Source of the DNA: Rhipicephalus microplus | Taxonomy: Eukaryota > Arthropoda > Arachnida > Ixodida > Ixodidae | DNA: 64,000 bases | Assembly: GCF_043290135.1 (NCBI RefSeq) | Contig: NC_134702.1 | Location: 86,640,317-86,704,316, forward strand | Direction of reading: 5' to 3' | Shown: piece by piece, positions 32,936 to 42,985 of the stretch | Numbering within the stretch: the stretch's first letter is position 1 | Layout of the letters: every line of letters starts with the position of its first letter | Notes under the pieces: model-generated | The model's database searches: none | What the model was told of the DNA's origin: nothing | What the model saw: only the letters and a program-made list of their open reading frames with translations | Position numbers and translations under genes: made by a program

Positions 32936-35389
32936 TTACACTGGGGAACAACGATACGGCTTGCTACTGATTGACTCCTCACCGCTTAGCTCGATATCGT
33001 GTTCGATCACCCTCATGTTTCCGGGGCGGTCCGAAAACACGTCTTCAAACTCGGAACCAATCTTTCTCAGGTCCTCTTTCTCAGGTCCTCCTTCACTTAA
33101 GCTAGGCTCTAGGTTTATCTGCTCCCAAATTACTTTCGATCCCCCTTCGATCACCTCACTAGAACTCAAATTTTCTGCTCCCTCTTCCTCTGAAGCCTTC
33201 AACAGCTGATTTACGACCACTTGATGTTGAACATTGGGTTTCATCAAGTTGTAAATTTTGTTCTGCCGCCTTCCTACTTGCACCTCATAAGTTGTATCGC
33301 AAGGCTTCGATAATACTGTGGCGGGCCCTTCCCAATCAACCTCAAGCTTGTTCCTTTTGGGTGGCTGCAGCCGCATTACCTGATTATCAACTTCAAAAGC
33401 GCGCTTCTTCCCCGATTTCTCGTAGTGCTCCTTCGACAGCACTTTTGCCGCGTTTTTCTGGCTTTCCACGAGCGCTTCAATTTGGCTTTCCACTAGCGCT
33501 TCAATCGAGAGATCCTCACTCTGCCCTCGAATGAGCGTCTCTCGATCAACTCTCGGCAGCTCGCTCCAACTTTCCGCTACAGGCGAGAGCGTTGCAGCCC
33601 TCTCCCTCTGATCCAATGGCGCCATGTCGTCTCCCCTTTCCACGGAAACCGCGCTGGTCGGTCCGGCGACGGGCCGCTCGCGCGACTGCTCACATGACTC
33701 ACGCGGAAAGTTTCCTCTCTGAGGTTCCGTCGACCCGCCGACAAGGTCACTTGAGAGTTCACCGCTTTGAACAAGGTCAAGCTCTTGCGAGAGCTTCCGC
33801 GCTTGCGATCGCGTGAGGGCCATGTACGCTAAGTTGGGGAAGAACGATTTGCCCTGCTCTTTGAGGAGCTGCTCCGAGTTGTTGGAGAAAAGATAAGAAA
33901 AACGATCGTTCAGCGCGGCAGACACAGCCGCTTCGGTGCGAAGCTTACCGAACGGGCCTTCAATGACAACCGTGGCGATTGGTAAGCGAACACTCTGCTC
34001 CTCGGCGACTTGCCTGATCCACGCGCATTCTCCTGTGAAGTCATCCGGAGACACCAATGAAGGATGGACAACGTCCATGGTTGCCGCTGAGTCTCTAAGT
34101 GCTCGGCACGTTTTCTCATTCACCCTAATTTCTTGGAGATACGGCTCCAACAACCGCATGTTTTTTTCTGATTCTCGGATTGTTGCGAAGGCAAATTTTT
34201 CCTGACAGTTTCTCGCGATGTGTCCTTCCTTTTTGCAGTTGTAGCAGATTAGCGGCTTCCGTTTGTTTTCCGATTCTGATGCCTGTGTGGTAGAAACCTC
34301 ACTCGATTTCTCCGCTTCTGTTTGCCCTTCCCCTACACTGTCCTTCGTAAGAGACGGGTCCTTCTTGAAATTACGGTGCGGAGCGGGTTTCCGTTGATCA
34401 GGTTTCCTTGAAAAGCCCTCTTTCCTTTCATCCTTTTCAACGCGCGCTGCCCTGCTATGCAACTTTCGGCGAGTATAATACTCCTCAGCTAACTCAGCTG
34501 CCTTGTTTAACTGTACGTCCCCAAGTCTGTCCTGCAGCCAAAGTTTGACATTATCCTCGATGCAGCGGTAGAATTGCTCCAATGCAACGCATTCCACCAC
34601 TTTATCGCGGTCGTCATAAACACCTTCGCCCTTGAGCCATTCAATTAAATCGGCCTTAAGACGAAACGCGAAGTCAACGTGTGACTCATTCCCCTTTTCA
34701 GCATACCGGAACCTTTGCCTGAAAGCCTCGGGTGACAACTTATAACGTCTCAAGAGCACTTCCTTAACCTCGTCATAGCTCTCAAACGCTTCCCTCGACA
34801 AGCAAGTTATCGCGTCGGACAGTTCGCCGGGAAGAAGAGCTAGCAGGTTCCGCGCCCAAAGAGGCCGCTCCAAAGCGTTTCGCTCACAGACGTGTTCAAA
34901 CTTGACGAGATACTTCGCCATGTCCTCACCTACTACGAACGGTGGCAGTTGGTCCCGAATTCTAAAACCGCTGACCTGAACTGTTGGATAAGCTACGCTA
35001 GGCGCCTGCGAACACTGTAGGATTGCCAATTCTAGTCGTTTCAACTCGAGACGCTCCTGTCTCTCGGCCTCCTCGCGACGTTCGCGCCTTTCAGCTTCTT
35101 CGCGAGCTTCGCGCCTTTCAGCCTCCTCACGTTCGCGAGCTTCTCGCCTTTCTTCACGTTCGCGAGCTTCTCGCCTTTCAGCTTCTTCACGTTCGCGAGC
35201 TTCTACTTCTCGCCTTTCAGCCTCCTCACGGCGTGCTTTAATATCCACCCAGGCCTCATCGACTTCCTCAGCCGACACTCCCTCATCCTTCATGATCTCA
35301 AGGATCGCTTGCTTTCGTTTCGCACGGCCCAAAGTAATGCCGAGTTCCTCACAAATTTCGATGAGTTCCTTCACTTTAAGGTTCTCCAT
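32936..35389 (-). CDS. Gag-protease-integrase tail fusion, nested element
   Basis: An 817-aa open frame. Residues 1-47 look like a SAP-type helix-turn-helix (KVKELIEICEELGITLGRAK). About 50-125 are an Arg/Glu coiled coil. About 130-310 are a SCAN-like Gag capsid region. A CCHC zinc knuckle has C382, C385, H390 and C395. A retropepsin-like region has D433-S-A where D-T/S-G is usual, so activity is doubtful. After a linker comes an integrase C-terminal-like segment (FEVDNQVMRLQPPKRNKLEV...GPATVLSK). The frame then enters the lead-in to reverse transcriptase (FEDVFSDRPGNMRVIEHDIEL) and stops. The integrase core is absent, and a 24-nt near-duplication (ALVESQIEALVESQ) lies before the integrase tail. 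Integrase before reverse transcriptase resembles Gmr1-like Gypsy elements. Confidence 0.75.
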   Translation of the reverse strand: MENLKVKELIEICEELGITLGRAKRKQAILEIMKDEGVSAEEVDEAWVDIKARREEAERREVEAREREEAERREAREREERREAREREEAERREAREEAERRERREEAERQERLELKRLELAILQCSQAPSVAYPTVQVSGFRIRDQLPPFVVGEDMAKYLVKFEHVCERNALERPLWARNLLALLPGELSDAITCLSREAFESYDEVKEVLLRRYKLSPEAFRQRFRYAEKGNESHVDFAFRLKADLIEWLKGEGVYDDRDKVVECVALEQFYRCIEDNVKLWLQDRLGDVQLNKAAELAEEYYTRRKLHSRAARVEKDERKEGFSRKPDQRKPAPHRNFKKDPSLTKDSVGEGQTEAEKSSEVSTTQASESENKRKPLICYNCKKEGHIARNCQEKFAFATIRESEKNMRLLEPYLQEIRVNEKTCRALRDSAATMDVVHPSLVSPDDFTGECAWIRQVAEEQSVRLPIATVVIEGPFGKLRTEAAVSAALNDRFSYLFSNNSEQLLKEQGKSFFPNLAYMALTRSQARKLSQELDLVQSGELSSDLVGGSTEPQRGNFPRESCEQSRERPVAGPTSAVSVERGDDMAPLDQRERAATLSPVAESWSELPRVDRETLIRGQSEDLSIEALVESQIEALVESQKNAAKVLSKEHYEKSGKKRAFEVDNQVMRLQPPKRNKLEVDWEGPATVLSKPCDTTYEVQVGRRQNKIYNLMKPNVQHQVVVNQLLKASEEEGAENLSSSEVIEGGSKVIWEQINLEPSLSEGGPEKEDLRKIGSEFEDVFSDRPGNMRVIEHDIELSGEESISSKPYRCSPV

Positions 35390-35694
35390 CGTTCACACTA
35401 GCCTCTTGCTGTTTGCCCCTGTTAACAATTTACTTGCCGTACCCACTATAAGTCAACTAGCAAGACGCGCAAGCAATTTTTCACTCTCCCGTGTTTACCC
35501 CCTCCGCATTAACTTTGGTTTCAAAGCACTTCGACTTTGCTTGAAACGATCAAAGCTCACTCTAATGCTTCACACAGCCCTTCTCTAAACTACTACAACC
35601 TGAGCTAGAGTAGTCTGGTGAACTGAGGGGAAAACATCAGGCACTCACCGCATCGATGTCGCTGACGCCGGCCGATCCCGCAGCTGCCAACCAC

Positions 35695-36370
35695 TGTTGC
35701 GAACGAGGGGCCTGTCCCGCCGAAGCCACCACTGTTGCGAAAGACGGCGACGCCAACACGGTGCCGAAGGCGCCACTGCTTCCGACTCCGCCGGGAAGGT
35801 CACCAGCCGTTTGGTAGCGTATGTTTCTCAGCTCGCGACTGCTTCTGCGCAGAGCTGATCAGACGAGCGGACGAGACGACGGTGAGTCAAACAAGGTTTA
35901 TGTACAGCATATATACAGAGGCGTTACAATTTCGGCACTGGGGCCGACAGAGACTCGAAGAGCCGAGCTCTTCTCTCTAACACATAGTTCAGCCTTTCGC
36001 CTAAGACCGCTGACTCACACACATGTCGGCACTCCGACACGGGGACTCCTCTCCTAGGACCTCCGATCGCGACGCGCCGCAGGGCTTCTTTTATTTACAC
36101 CGGGTCCAACCAAAATGTCCAATCAGAAGCGCCGCTGGTCGTCAGGGCAGATTCCGCCAATGGGGCCGCCGCGCCATGCGTCAGACCACCTGACACGAGG
36201 ACGCCGGCTCGCTGTCACGTGCGCAACTGACTCACTGCACGTGGGCCAGAGGAGCGCCGCGCGTGTTCACGCCGTCGAGGTGATCGCGCCAGGCAGACTG
36301 CGGGCTGGCCTTGACCCAGATTGCCTTTTTCAGAGGCACGGTCGTTTGACGAGGACTCGCTGGCATAACA
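35695..36370 (-). repeat. Nested element 5' LTR
   Basis: 676 bp, partner of 31501-32176. On the minus strand the sequence just downstream of this LTR (35694 leftward) is GTGGTTGGCAGCTGCGGGAT, which includes a TGG suitable as a primer binding site. I could not assign the tRNA. Confidence 0.92.
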
Positions 36371-36961
36371 ACGGTCAATTAAGCAAACCGGTTTCGTTTT
36401 GCCTGTTAACTCCCTTTCCCGTACCAAATCTCTCCGCACGATAACAGTGGAGCTACCGGTATCTCTTAACACCGTAATCTTTTTGCCCGCAACTTTTCCA
36501 GGCAGCGTTGGCATTTCTTTCGTAACACCGGTTGGCTGTTTTGACATTACAGCACCCAGAATAGGAATTTTCTCCCCATTCTTCAATTCTACGAATCCGT
36601 CGGTGACGGCATTATTATCGGATTTCGGTGCTGCTTGCACACAGGATACCTGGTGAGTTTGACTCGCTCCGTTTCGACAAGCGTCTGCTTTGTGCCCAGT
36701 CTGACCACACTTAAAACATTTTACAACCGTAGGGCTCGTAAAGATCGTTCGACAGTTTTTCGCGCGATGACCCACTCGGTTGCACAGAAAACATCGCGGA
36801 ATGCTCTCTGTTGCACGCTTCTTTTCTTCGGGAGCCGATTTCTTCGAATCATCGGGACAATCCTTCTTTACCTTGGCCAAATTAGTTCCACCTTGCGCTT
36901 CCAAGAATTGATCAGCCAATTCGAGCATGTCTTCAAGTGAGTCAGCCTTCCTCTCTTTCAA
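36371..36961 (-). pseudogene. Zinc knuckles and protease N-terminal part, internal 1
   Basis: Two CCHC zinc knuckles (CFLCNRVGHRAKNC and CFKCGQTGHKADAC) and the protease active site VLRDTGSSTVIV. The frame is cut by the nested element after the catalytic motif and resumes at 31500. It reads in the same frame as the upstream Gag ORF across a UAG at 37097-37099. Confidence 0.85.
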
Positions 36962-37096
36962 GTACAGTGACAGGCTTGGGTGGCAACTAGTAAGAAATTG
37001 TTCTCTAATTAGCAGCTCTCTAAGCTCATCGTACTCCTGCGCTGTCCCTGAGAGTTCAATCCATCTGTCGAAATAATGGCAAAGTCGGGCGGCATA

Positions 37097-37846
37097 CTAT
37101 GTAGCCGTCTCCCCATCAGCTGGCTTTCCTGTCCTAAATCTGTCCCGGAATCCTTCCACGGTAAATCTAAATCGCTTCAGCAAAGCAGCTTTCACCTTTG
37201 CATAGTTGGCTGCATCGGTCGGCGTCAGCCTACCGTACACACTGAGCGCTTCACCACTCAAGCAAGTACTCAAAGCAGTTGCCCATTGATGTTCCGGCCA
37301 ATTCTGGCTCTTCGCAATCGTCTCAAATCGGTGAAGGTACGCGTCAAGGTCGTCCTTCCTTTCATCAAACGCTACGAGCAGCTTGCTTGGGTTCAAGCGG
37401 AAGCCATGGTCTTCCCGTTCGCTGCTTTCGACTCTAGCTTGGACGGGAGTTTCGTTTCGCTGTTGCAAACGGAGCCGCTCGAGTTCAATTTCGAGCTGCC
37501 GCTGCCGTTCCCTTTCAGCCATCTCCGCTTCTCTTTCTTCTTTCAGCTGGCGCTCCCTCGCTTCTCTTTCTTCTCTCGCCCTTTCGGCTGCCAACTTCTC
37601 TCTCTCCAGCTCCAACTTCAATTGCTGCTCTCTTTCTTCTTTCAGCTGTCGCTCCTTTGCCTCTCTTTCTTCTTTCTCTCTCGCAGCGGCCAACCTCTCT
37701 TTTTCCAGCTCGGCTGCTTTTTCTTCTTTGGCTCTCTCTTTTTCTTCTTTTTCCTTCTGGGTGACCCACTTCCGTAGTTCGGCGCCAGAAAGACCCATCT
37801 TTTCACCAAGAGCAACTAACTTTTCGAGATCCATTGTGTCTCGCAA
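37097..37846 (-). CDS. Gag N-terminal ORF, internal 1
   Basis: 249 aa. The N-terminus (MDLEKLVALGEKMGLSGAEL) is followed by a long Glu/Lys/Arg coiled coil (about 29-150). A SCAN-like capsid region follows, with LLVAFDERKDDLDAYLHRFE, WATALSTCLSGEALSVYGRL and FRDRFRTGKPADGE. It ends at a UAG, but the same frame continues as Gag-like sequence into the zinc knuckles. The identical stop is present in internals 2 and 3. Confidence 0.85.
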   Translation of the reverse strand: MRDTMDLEKLVALGEKMGLSGAELRKWVTQKEKEEKERAKEEKAAELEKERLAAAREKEEREAKERQLKEEREQQLKLELEREKLAAERAREEREARERQLKEEREAEMAERERQRQLEIELERLRLQQRNETPVQARVESSEREDHGFRLNPSKLLVAFDERKDDLDAYLHRFETIAKSQNWPEHQWATALSTCLSGEALSVYGRLTPTDAANYAKVKAALLKRFRFTVEGFRDRFRTGKPADGETAT

Positions 37847-38025
37847 CTCGCAACTAAAACCTTGCCGCGTGCAAAAAGTATCTGCCTAAATCAGTCTATC
37901 GGAACACTCCCCTGCACTCGTTAACGAGAATACTGAACAACACACAAAATCGTTCCGATAGCACTATCAACAACTCGAGGCTCTTTCTCACTACTTTACT
38001 TTGGACACACTGTGCACCAAAAGGT

Positions 38026-38043
38026 CCTGATTCGCGGACGCCA
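38026..38043 (-). other. Putative primer binding site of internal 1
   Basis: On the minus strand TGGCGTCCGCGAATCAGG begins seven bases after the 5' LTR end. Equivalents are at 41827-41844 (one base different) and 45628-45645. It starts with TGG as expected for pairing to tRNA CCA ends. The tRNA is not identified. Confidence 0.5.
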
Positions 38044-38050
38044 GATTAAT

Positions 38051-39184
38051 TGTCACACCTGTACCGTTAATTAGGGAGGCGATCGCCGGGCTAATTCCAA
38101 GGGCCGAAGTATCGGCCCTCCGAACCGCACCACGAAAGCGTGGACAATTTAGAAGTGGTCCTTATTGGCGCGCCAGCAGACGCCGGTTGTGGCCCAAAGA
38201 ACAAGTCAGAGCCGAGAGTTGATAAACAAACAAATTATATTCTCAATAATGGCAGATCGAAAACAATACACAAAAAAGCACACTCCACAATAGTTGCATA
38301 CAATATGTCCCCAATCAAACCAATCAATCAACGTACTACACAATACAACCAGCCACACTTGAAACAACGGACACGGACAACAATACGCACTACAATGCAG
38401 CCGCATGCATTGAACAACCAAGACACTTAAAGACTAAAGAGATAGAAAACCTATTCAGTCCAAAGTTCTTGGAACCAAAGTCTAGATGATACTCTTCCGA
38501 GAATCACTCACTCAAAGTTCAGCGTTGTTGTCGTTCCGCAGCCCTCGAAGTTTCTCTTCCAGGAAACCTCCCGTCTTCAATTGGCTACTCTTCCAACTTC
38601 AACTTCTTCGCCGGAACACGTCGGCTTCACACACGCAGCTGTTGCCCCGCGTCTCCGCTCGATAGCGGTAAACACACACTCTTGCCGGTAGCTCGAGTCG
38701 TCACCCCTCAGGTGGAAATCCTCTTCACCTCCGGCCTCGTCCCTTCGGACCAAAAACTTCGCCGACTACACGGTGGAATCCCTACGCGCTCTGGCGCTCA
38801 CTTCCGTCTCCTCCTGCTTTCTCGTCTCGGCCGCTCGATTAAATACCTTCCGCGCCACCTTCCAGAACGTTCTCCTCAGTTCGTCGGCGCGATGCGCAGC
38901 GAAGGTTGGGGAGAGGTGCGAGACGGTTCGACTGCCCTCCCCGGAGGATGATTCAACTCGGTATGACCCCGCCCCGTTCGTTCTAGAAAAATCGCGGGCT
39001 TGCTGGGCCGCCGATGCGGGGTGAGGAGGTTCGTCTGCGACGCCACGCTTCCGCGGGGAGAGCGCGCGCCCGGGGAGCCTTGGACGTTTGCTTTCTTTTT
39101 TTTCTTTTGACCTCGCGGCGTTTCTCCCGCCCGTTGTCGCAAGAATTTGGCGGCGCGCTCATTTTTAGCGCTCGTTCTGTGACA
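38051..39184 (-). repeat. LTR B of the array
   Basis: 1134 bp with the same ends as LTR A. It is nearly identical to LTRs C and D and has private differences such as GGCCCTCCG and CAATACAACCAG. It serves as 5' LTR of internal 1 and 3' LTR of internal 2. Confidence 0.92.
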
Positions 39185-39566
39185 CTGCCCCCCACTTTAA
39201 GAATATTATCTCATAATATTCAAAACCACACAAACGAGCGCGAAAAGTCACCACACACTCTCACAGATTGTAACACCATCAGTCGCTCATGAAACTTCAC
39301 ATCCACAATAGATCACTTAATACAATTGTACATAGTAATTCAATTACACAACACGTGAAAACACAACCACAAGAACATGAGTACAACACTCGACCACACA
39401 TTCCCAATAATACAAATGTACAAAGTTCTCTCATTACAACAATGGTCAAATACTATACATCACATCACAGCACAACACTTCGACACTTGTGACACCGGAT
39501 AACACAACATTAACACAACATATGGCACTCAACACTGCCAAACACATTCTGCTTGGACCTCAGCAC

Positions 39567-39944
39567 TTATCCTGCGTACTTCGAGCGGCGCTTGCGCCCT
39601 TTCTTGCGGTGCTCGCTCGATCTCTTCTTGTTTTTCCTTGTACCTTTTCGGCGGGCCTTTTCCAACGACGATATCTGAGGCGTTGTCTCGGCCATCGTTG
39701 TCTCTACCGACACCGTTAACGCGTCATTACATTCGACGGGTCCTGTCTGTTTATTTACCCGTTTGATCACGCCTCTACATTTTGCCCGGCTGGCCAACTC
39801 CGTCTCCTTTACACTGTCGGTCGGTTGAGGTGGTGCCGACGTAAGTCCAGTTGCTCGGCCCGTGAACTTATTCGACACGATCGTCTTCTCCTTCGCTGTC
39901 TCTTGCGCCGCAGCTTCACCTTGGGCTCTAGTGAGATCCGTCAC
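39567..39944 (-). CDS. Basic post-protease ORF, internal 2
   Basis: 125 codons, nearly identical to 30887-31264. It overlaps the protease ORF end (39928-39944) in a different frame, which would correspond to a frame change between protease and pol in an autonomous relative. No polymerase follows; the next 380 bp are A/C-rich and noncoding. Confidence 0.5.
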   Translation of the reverse strand: MTDLTRAQGEAAAQETAKEKTIVSNKFTGRATGLTSAPPQPTDSVKETELASRAKCRGVIKRVNKQTGPVECNDALTVSVETTMAETTPQISSLEKARRKGTRKNKKRSSEHRKKGRKRRSKYAG

Positions 39945-40767
39945 GGGATAACTCCTCCCCTGTATCTCGCGGTCGCTGGGTTGGCGAGGGCTCTATCTTC
40001 GGGGGCTCTATCTTCGGGTCTTCTCCCAAACATTCCGGATCATTCGGTCCTCGCGCCCCGTCGATGTTTCCGATGACAAGGTCGTACAGGGGGGTCGTCA
40101 TGCATAAAGCAGTAACCTTCCCGCTGAAGTACGGGGTTTCAATCTCGATTTCTGCTTCGGGAAGCAACCGAACTGTACGGTCAATCAAGCAAACCGGTTT
40201 CGTTTTGCCTGTTAACTCCCTTTCCCGTACCAAATCTCTCCGCACGATAACAGTGGAGCTACCGGTATCTCTTAACACCGTAATCTTTTTGCCCGCAACT
40301 TTTCCAGGCAGCGTTGGCGTTTCTTTCGTAACACCGGTTGGCTGTTTTGACATTACAGCACCCAGAATAGGAATTTTCTCCCCATTCTTCAATTCTACGA
40401 ATCCGTCGGTGACGGCATTATTATCGGATTTCGGTGCTGCTTGCACACAGGATACCTGGTGAGTTTGACTCGCTCCGTTTCGACAAGCGTCTGCTTTGTG
40501 CCCAGTCTGACCACACTTAAAACATTTTACAACCGTAGGGCTCGTAAAGATCGTTCGACAGTTTTTCGCGCGATGACCCACTCGGTTGCACAGAAAACAT
40601 CGCGGAATGCTCTCTGTTGCACGCTTCTTTTCTTCGGGAGCCAATTTCTTCGAATCATCGGGACAATCCTTCTTTACCTTGGCCAAATTAGTTCCACCTT
40701 GCGCTTCCAAGAATTGATCAGCCAATTCGAGCATGTCTTCAAGTGAGTCAGCCTTCCTCTCTTTCAA
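39928..40767 (-). CDS. Zinc knuckle-protease ORF, internal 2
   Basis: 279 aa. Two CCHC zinc knuckles (C57, C60, H65, C70; C82, C85, H90, C95) bind element RNA. A retropepsin has its D-T-G at residues 167-169 (ITVLRDTGSSTVIV) and a beta-hairpin-like YDLVIGNIDGAR near residue 230. The C-terminus is acidic and Pro-rich. The frame is continuous with the Gag ORF to its right apart from one UAG at 40903-40905. This is the uninterrupted version of the region split in internal 1. Confidence 0.85.
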   Translation of the reverse strand: MKERKADSLEDMLELADQFLEAQGGTNLAKVKKDCPDDSKKLAPEEKKRATESIPRCFLCNRVGHRAKNCRTIFTSPTVVKCFKCGQTGHKADACRNGASQTHQVSCVQAAPKSDNNAVTDGFVELKNGEKIPILGAVMSKQPTGVTKETPTLPGKVAGKKITVLRDTGSSTVIVRRDLVRERELTGKTKPVCLIDRTVRLLPEAEIEIETPYFSGKVTALCMTTPLYDLVIGNIDGARGPNDPECLGEDPKIEPPKIEPSPTQRPRDTGEELSRDGSH

Positions 40768-40902
40768 GTACAGTGACAGGCTTGGGTGGCAACTAGTAAG
40801 AAATTGTTCTCTAATTAGCAGCTCTCTAAGCTCATCGTACTCCTGCGCTGTCCCTGAGAGTTCAATCCATCTGTCGAAATAATGGCAAAGTCGGGCGGCA
40901 TA

Positions 40903-41652
40903 CTATGTAGCCGTCTCCCCATCAGCTGGCTTTCCTGTCCTAAATCTGTCCCGGAATCCTTCCACGGTAAATCTAAATCGCTTCAGCAAAGCAGCTTTCA
41001 CCTTTGCATAGTTGGCTGCATCGGTCGGCGTCAGCCTACCGTACACACTGAGCGCTTCACCACTCAAGCAAGTACTCAAAGCAGTTGCCCATTGATGTTC
41101 CGGCCAATTCTGGCTCTTCGCAATCGTCTCAAATCGGTGAAGGTACGCGTCAAGGTCGTCCTTCCTTTCATCAAACGCTACGAGCAGCTTGCTTGGGTTC
41201 AAGCGGAAGCCATGGTCTTCCCGTTCGCTGCTTTCGACTCTAGCTTGGACGGGAGTTTCGTTTCGCTGTTGCAAACGGAGCCGCTCGAGTTCAATTTCGA
41301 GCTGCCGCTGCCGTTCCCTTTCAGCCATCTCCGCTTCTCTTTCTTCTTTCAGCTGGCGCTCCCTCGCTTCTCTTTCTTCTCTCGCCCTTTCGGCTGCCAA
41401 CTTCTCTCTCTCCAGCTCCAACTTCAATTGCTGCTCTCTTTCTTCTTTCAGCTGTCGCTCCTTTGCCTCTCTTTCTTCTTTCTCTCTCGCAGCGGCCAAC
41501 CTCTCTTTTTCCAGCTCGGCTGCTTTTTCTTCTTTGGCTCTCTCTTTTTCTTCTTTTTCCTTCTGGGTGACCCACTTCCGTAGTTCGGCGCCAGAAAGAC
41601 CCATCTTTTCACCAAGAGCAACTAACTTTTCGAGATCCATTGTGTCTCGCAA
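40903..41652 (-). CDS. Gag N-terminal ORF, internal 2
   Basis: 249 aa, the same layout as 37097-37846: short N-terminal helix, charged coiled coil, SCAN-like capsid region, then UAG at 40903-40905. No difference from the internal 1 copy is obvious in the translation, which points to recent duplication. Confidence 0.85.
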   Translation of the reverse strand: MRDTMDLEKLVALGEKMGLSGAELRKWVTQKEKEEKERAKEEKAAELEKERLAAAREKEEREAKERQLKEEREQQLKLELEREKLAAERAREEREARERQLKEEREAEMAERERQRQLEIELERLRLQQRNETPVQARVESSEREDHGFRLNPSKLLVAFDERKDDLDAYLHRFETIAKSQNWPEHQWATALSTCLSGEALSVYGRLTPTDAANYAKVKAALLKRFRFTVEGFRDRFRTGKPADGETAT

Positions 41653-41851
41653 CTCGCAACTAAAACCTTGCCGCGTGCAAAAAGTATCTTCCTAAATCAG
41701 TCTATCGGAACACTCCCCTGCACTCGTTAACGAGAATACTGAACAACACACAAAATCGTTCCGATAGCACTATCAACAACTCGAGGCTCTTTCTCACTAC
41801 TTTGGACACACTGTGCACCAAAAGGTCCTGATTAGCGGACGCCAGATTAAT

Positions 41852-42985
41852 TGTCACACCTGTACCGTTAATTAGGGAGGCGATCGCCGGGCTAATTCCA
41901 AGGGCCGAAGTATCGGCCCCCCGAACCGCACCACGAAAGCGTGGACAATTTGGAAGTGGTCCTTATTGGCGCGCCAGCAGACGCCGGTTGTGGCCCAAAG
42001 AACAAGTCAGAGCCGAGAGTTGATAAACAAACAAATTATATTCTCAATAATGCCAGATCGAAAACAATACACAAAAAAGCACACTCCACAATAGTTGCAT
42101 ACAATATGTCCCCAATCAAACCAATCAATCAACGTACTACACAATACAATCAGCCACACTTGAAACAACGGACACGGACAACAATACGCACTACAATGCA
42201 GCCGCATGCATTGAACAACCAAGACACTTAAAGACTAAAGAGATAGAAAACCTATTCAGTCCAAAGTTCTTGGAACCAAAGTCTAGATGATACTCTTCCG
42301 AGAATCACTCACTCAAAGTTCAGCGTTGTTGTCGTTCCGCAGCCCTCGAAGTTTCTCTTCCAGGAAACCTCCCGTCTTCAATTGGCTACTCTTCCAACTT
42401 CAACTTCTTCGCCGGAACACGTCGGCTTCACACACGCAGCTGTTGCCCCGCGTCTCCGCTCGATAGCGGTAAACACACACTCTTGCCGGTAGCTCGAGTC
42501 GTCACCCCTCAGGTGGAAATCCTCTTCACCTCCGGCCTCGTCCCTTCGGACCAAAAACTTCGCCGACTACACGGTGGAATCCCTACGCGCTCTGGCGCTC
42601 ACTTCCGTCTCCTCCTGCTTTCTCGTCTCGGCCGCTCGATTAAATACCTTCCGCGCCACCTTCCAGAACGTTCTCCTCAGTTCGTCGGCGCGATGCGCAG
42701 CGAAGGTTGGGGAGAGGTGCGAGACGGTTCGACTGCCCTCCCCGGAGGATGATTCAACTCGGTATGACCCCGCCCCGTTCGTTCTAGAAAAATCGCGGGC
42801 TTGCTGGGCCGCCGATGCGGGGTGAGGAGGTTCGTCTGCGACGCCACGCTTCCGCGGGGAGAGCGCGCGCCCGGGGAGCCTTGGACGTTTGCTTTCTTTT
42901 TTTTCTTTTGACCTCGCGGCGTTTCTCCCGCCCGTTGTCGCAAGAATTTGGCGGCGCGCTCATTTTTAGCGCTCGTTCTGTGACA
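41852..42985 (-). repeat. LTR C of the array
   Basis: 1134 bp. Private differences include ATTTGGAAGTGG (others ATTTAGAAGTGG) and AATGCCAGATCG (others AATGGCAGATCG). It is shared between internals 2 and 3. Confidence 0.92.

Larger units (their letters stand above)
31501..36370 (-). mobile_element. Nested LTR retrotransposon, deleted, young
   Basis: 4870 bp with two 676-bp LTRs (31501-32176 and 35695-36370, TGTT...AACA ends). A perfect 4-bp duplication, ACGG, flanks it at 31497-31500 and 36371-36374. The uninterrupted target is visible in the other copies at 40177-40180 and 43978-43981. On the minus strand it has a 5' LTR, leader, one 817-codon ORF (35389-32936), about 760 bp of noncoding sequence with a G-rich polypurine tract next to the 3' LTR, and the 3' LTR. 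Reverse transcriptase is missing apart from its N-terminal lead-in. Confidence 0.92.

Noticed and set aside
37383..37889. Plus-strand Ser/Phe-rich ORFs of 168 and 233 codons, repeated in each array unit
   Set aside because: They are antisense to the Glu/Lys/Arg-rich Gag coiled coil. GAR/AAR codons on one strand read as Ser/Phe/Leu on the other, and there is no independent signal.
38140..39492. Plus-strand ORFs within LTRs and leader regions (96, 89, 92 and 67 codons), conserved in every unit
   Set aside because: Their conservation follows from the recent copying of the unit. No domain or start context supports coding, and the element is transcribed from the minus strand.
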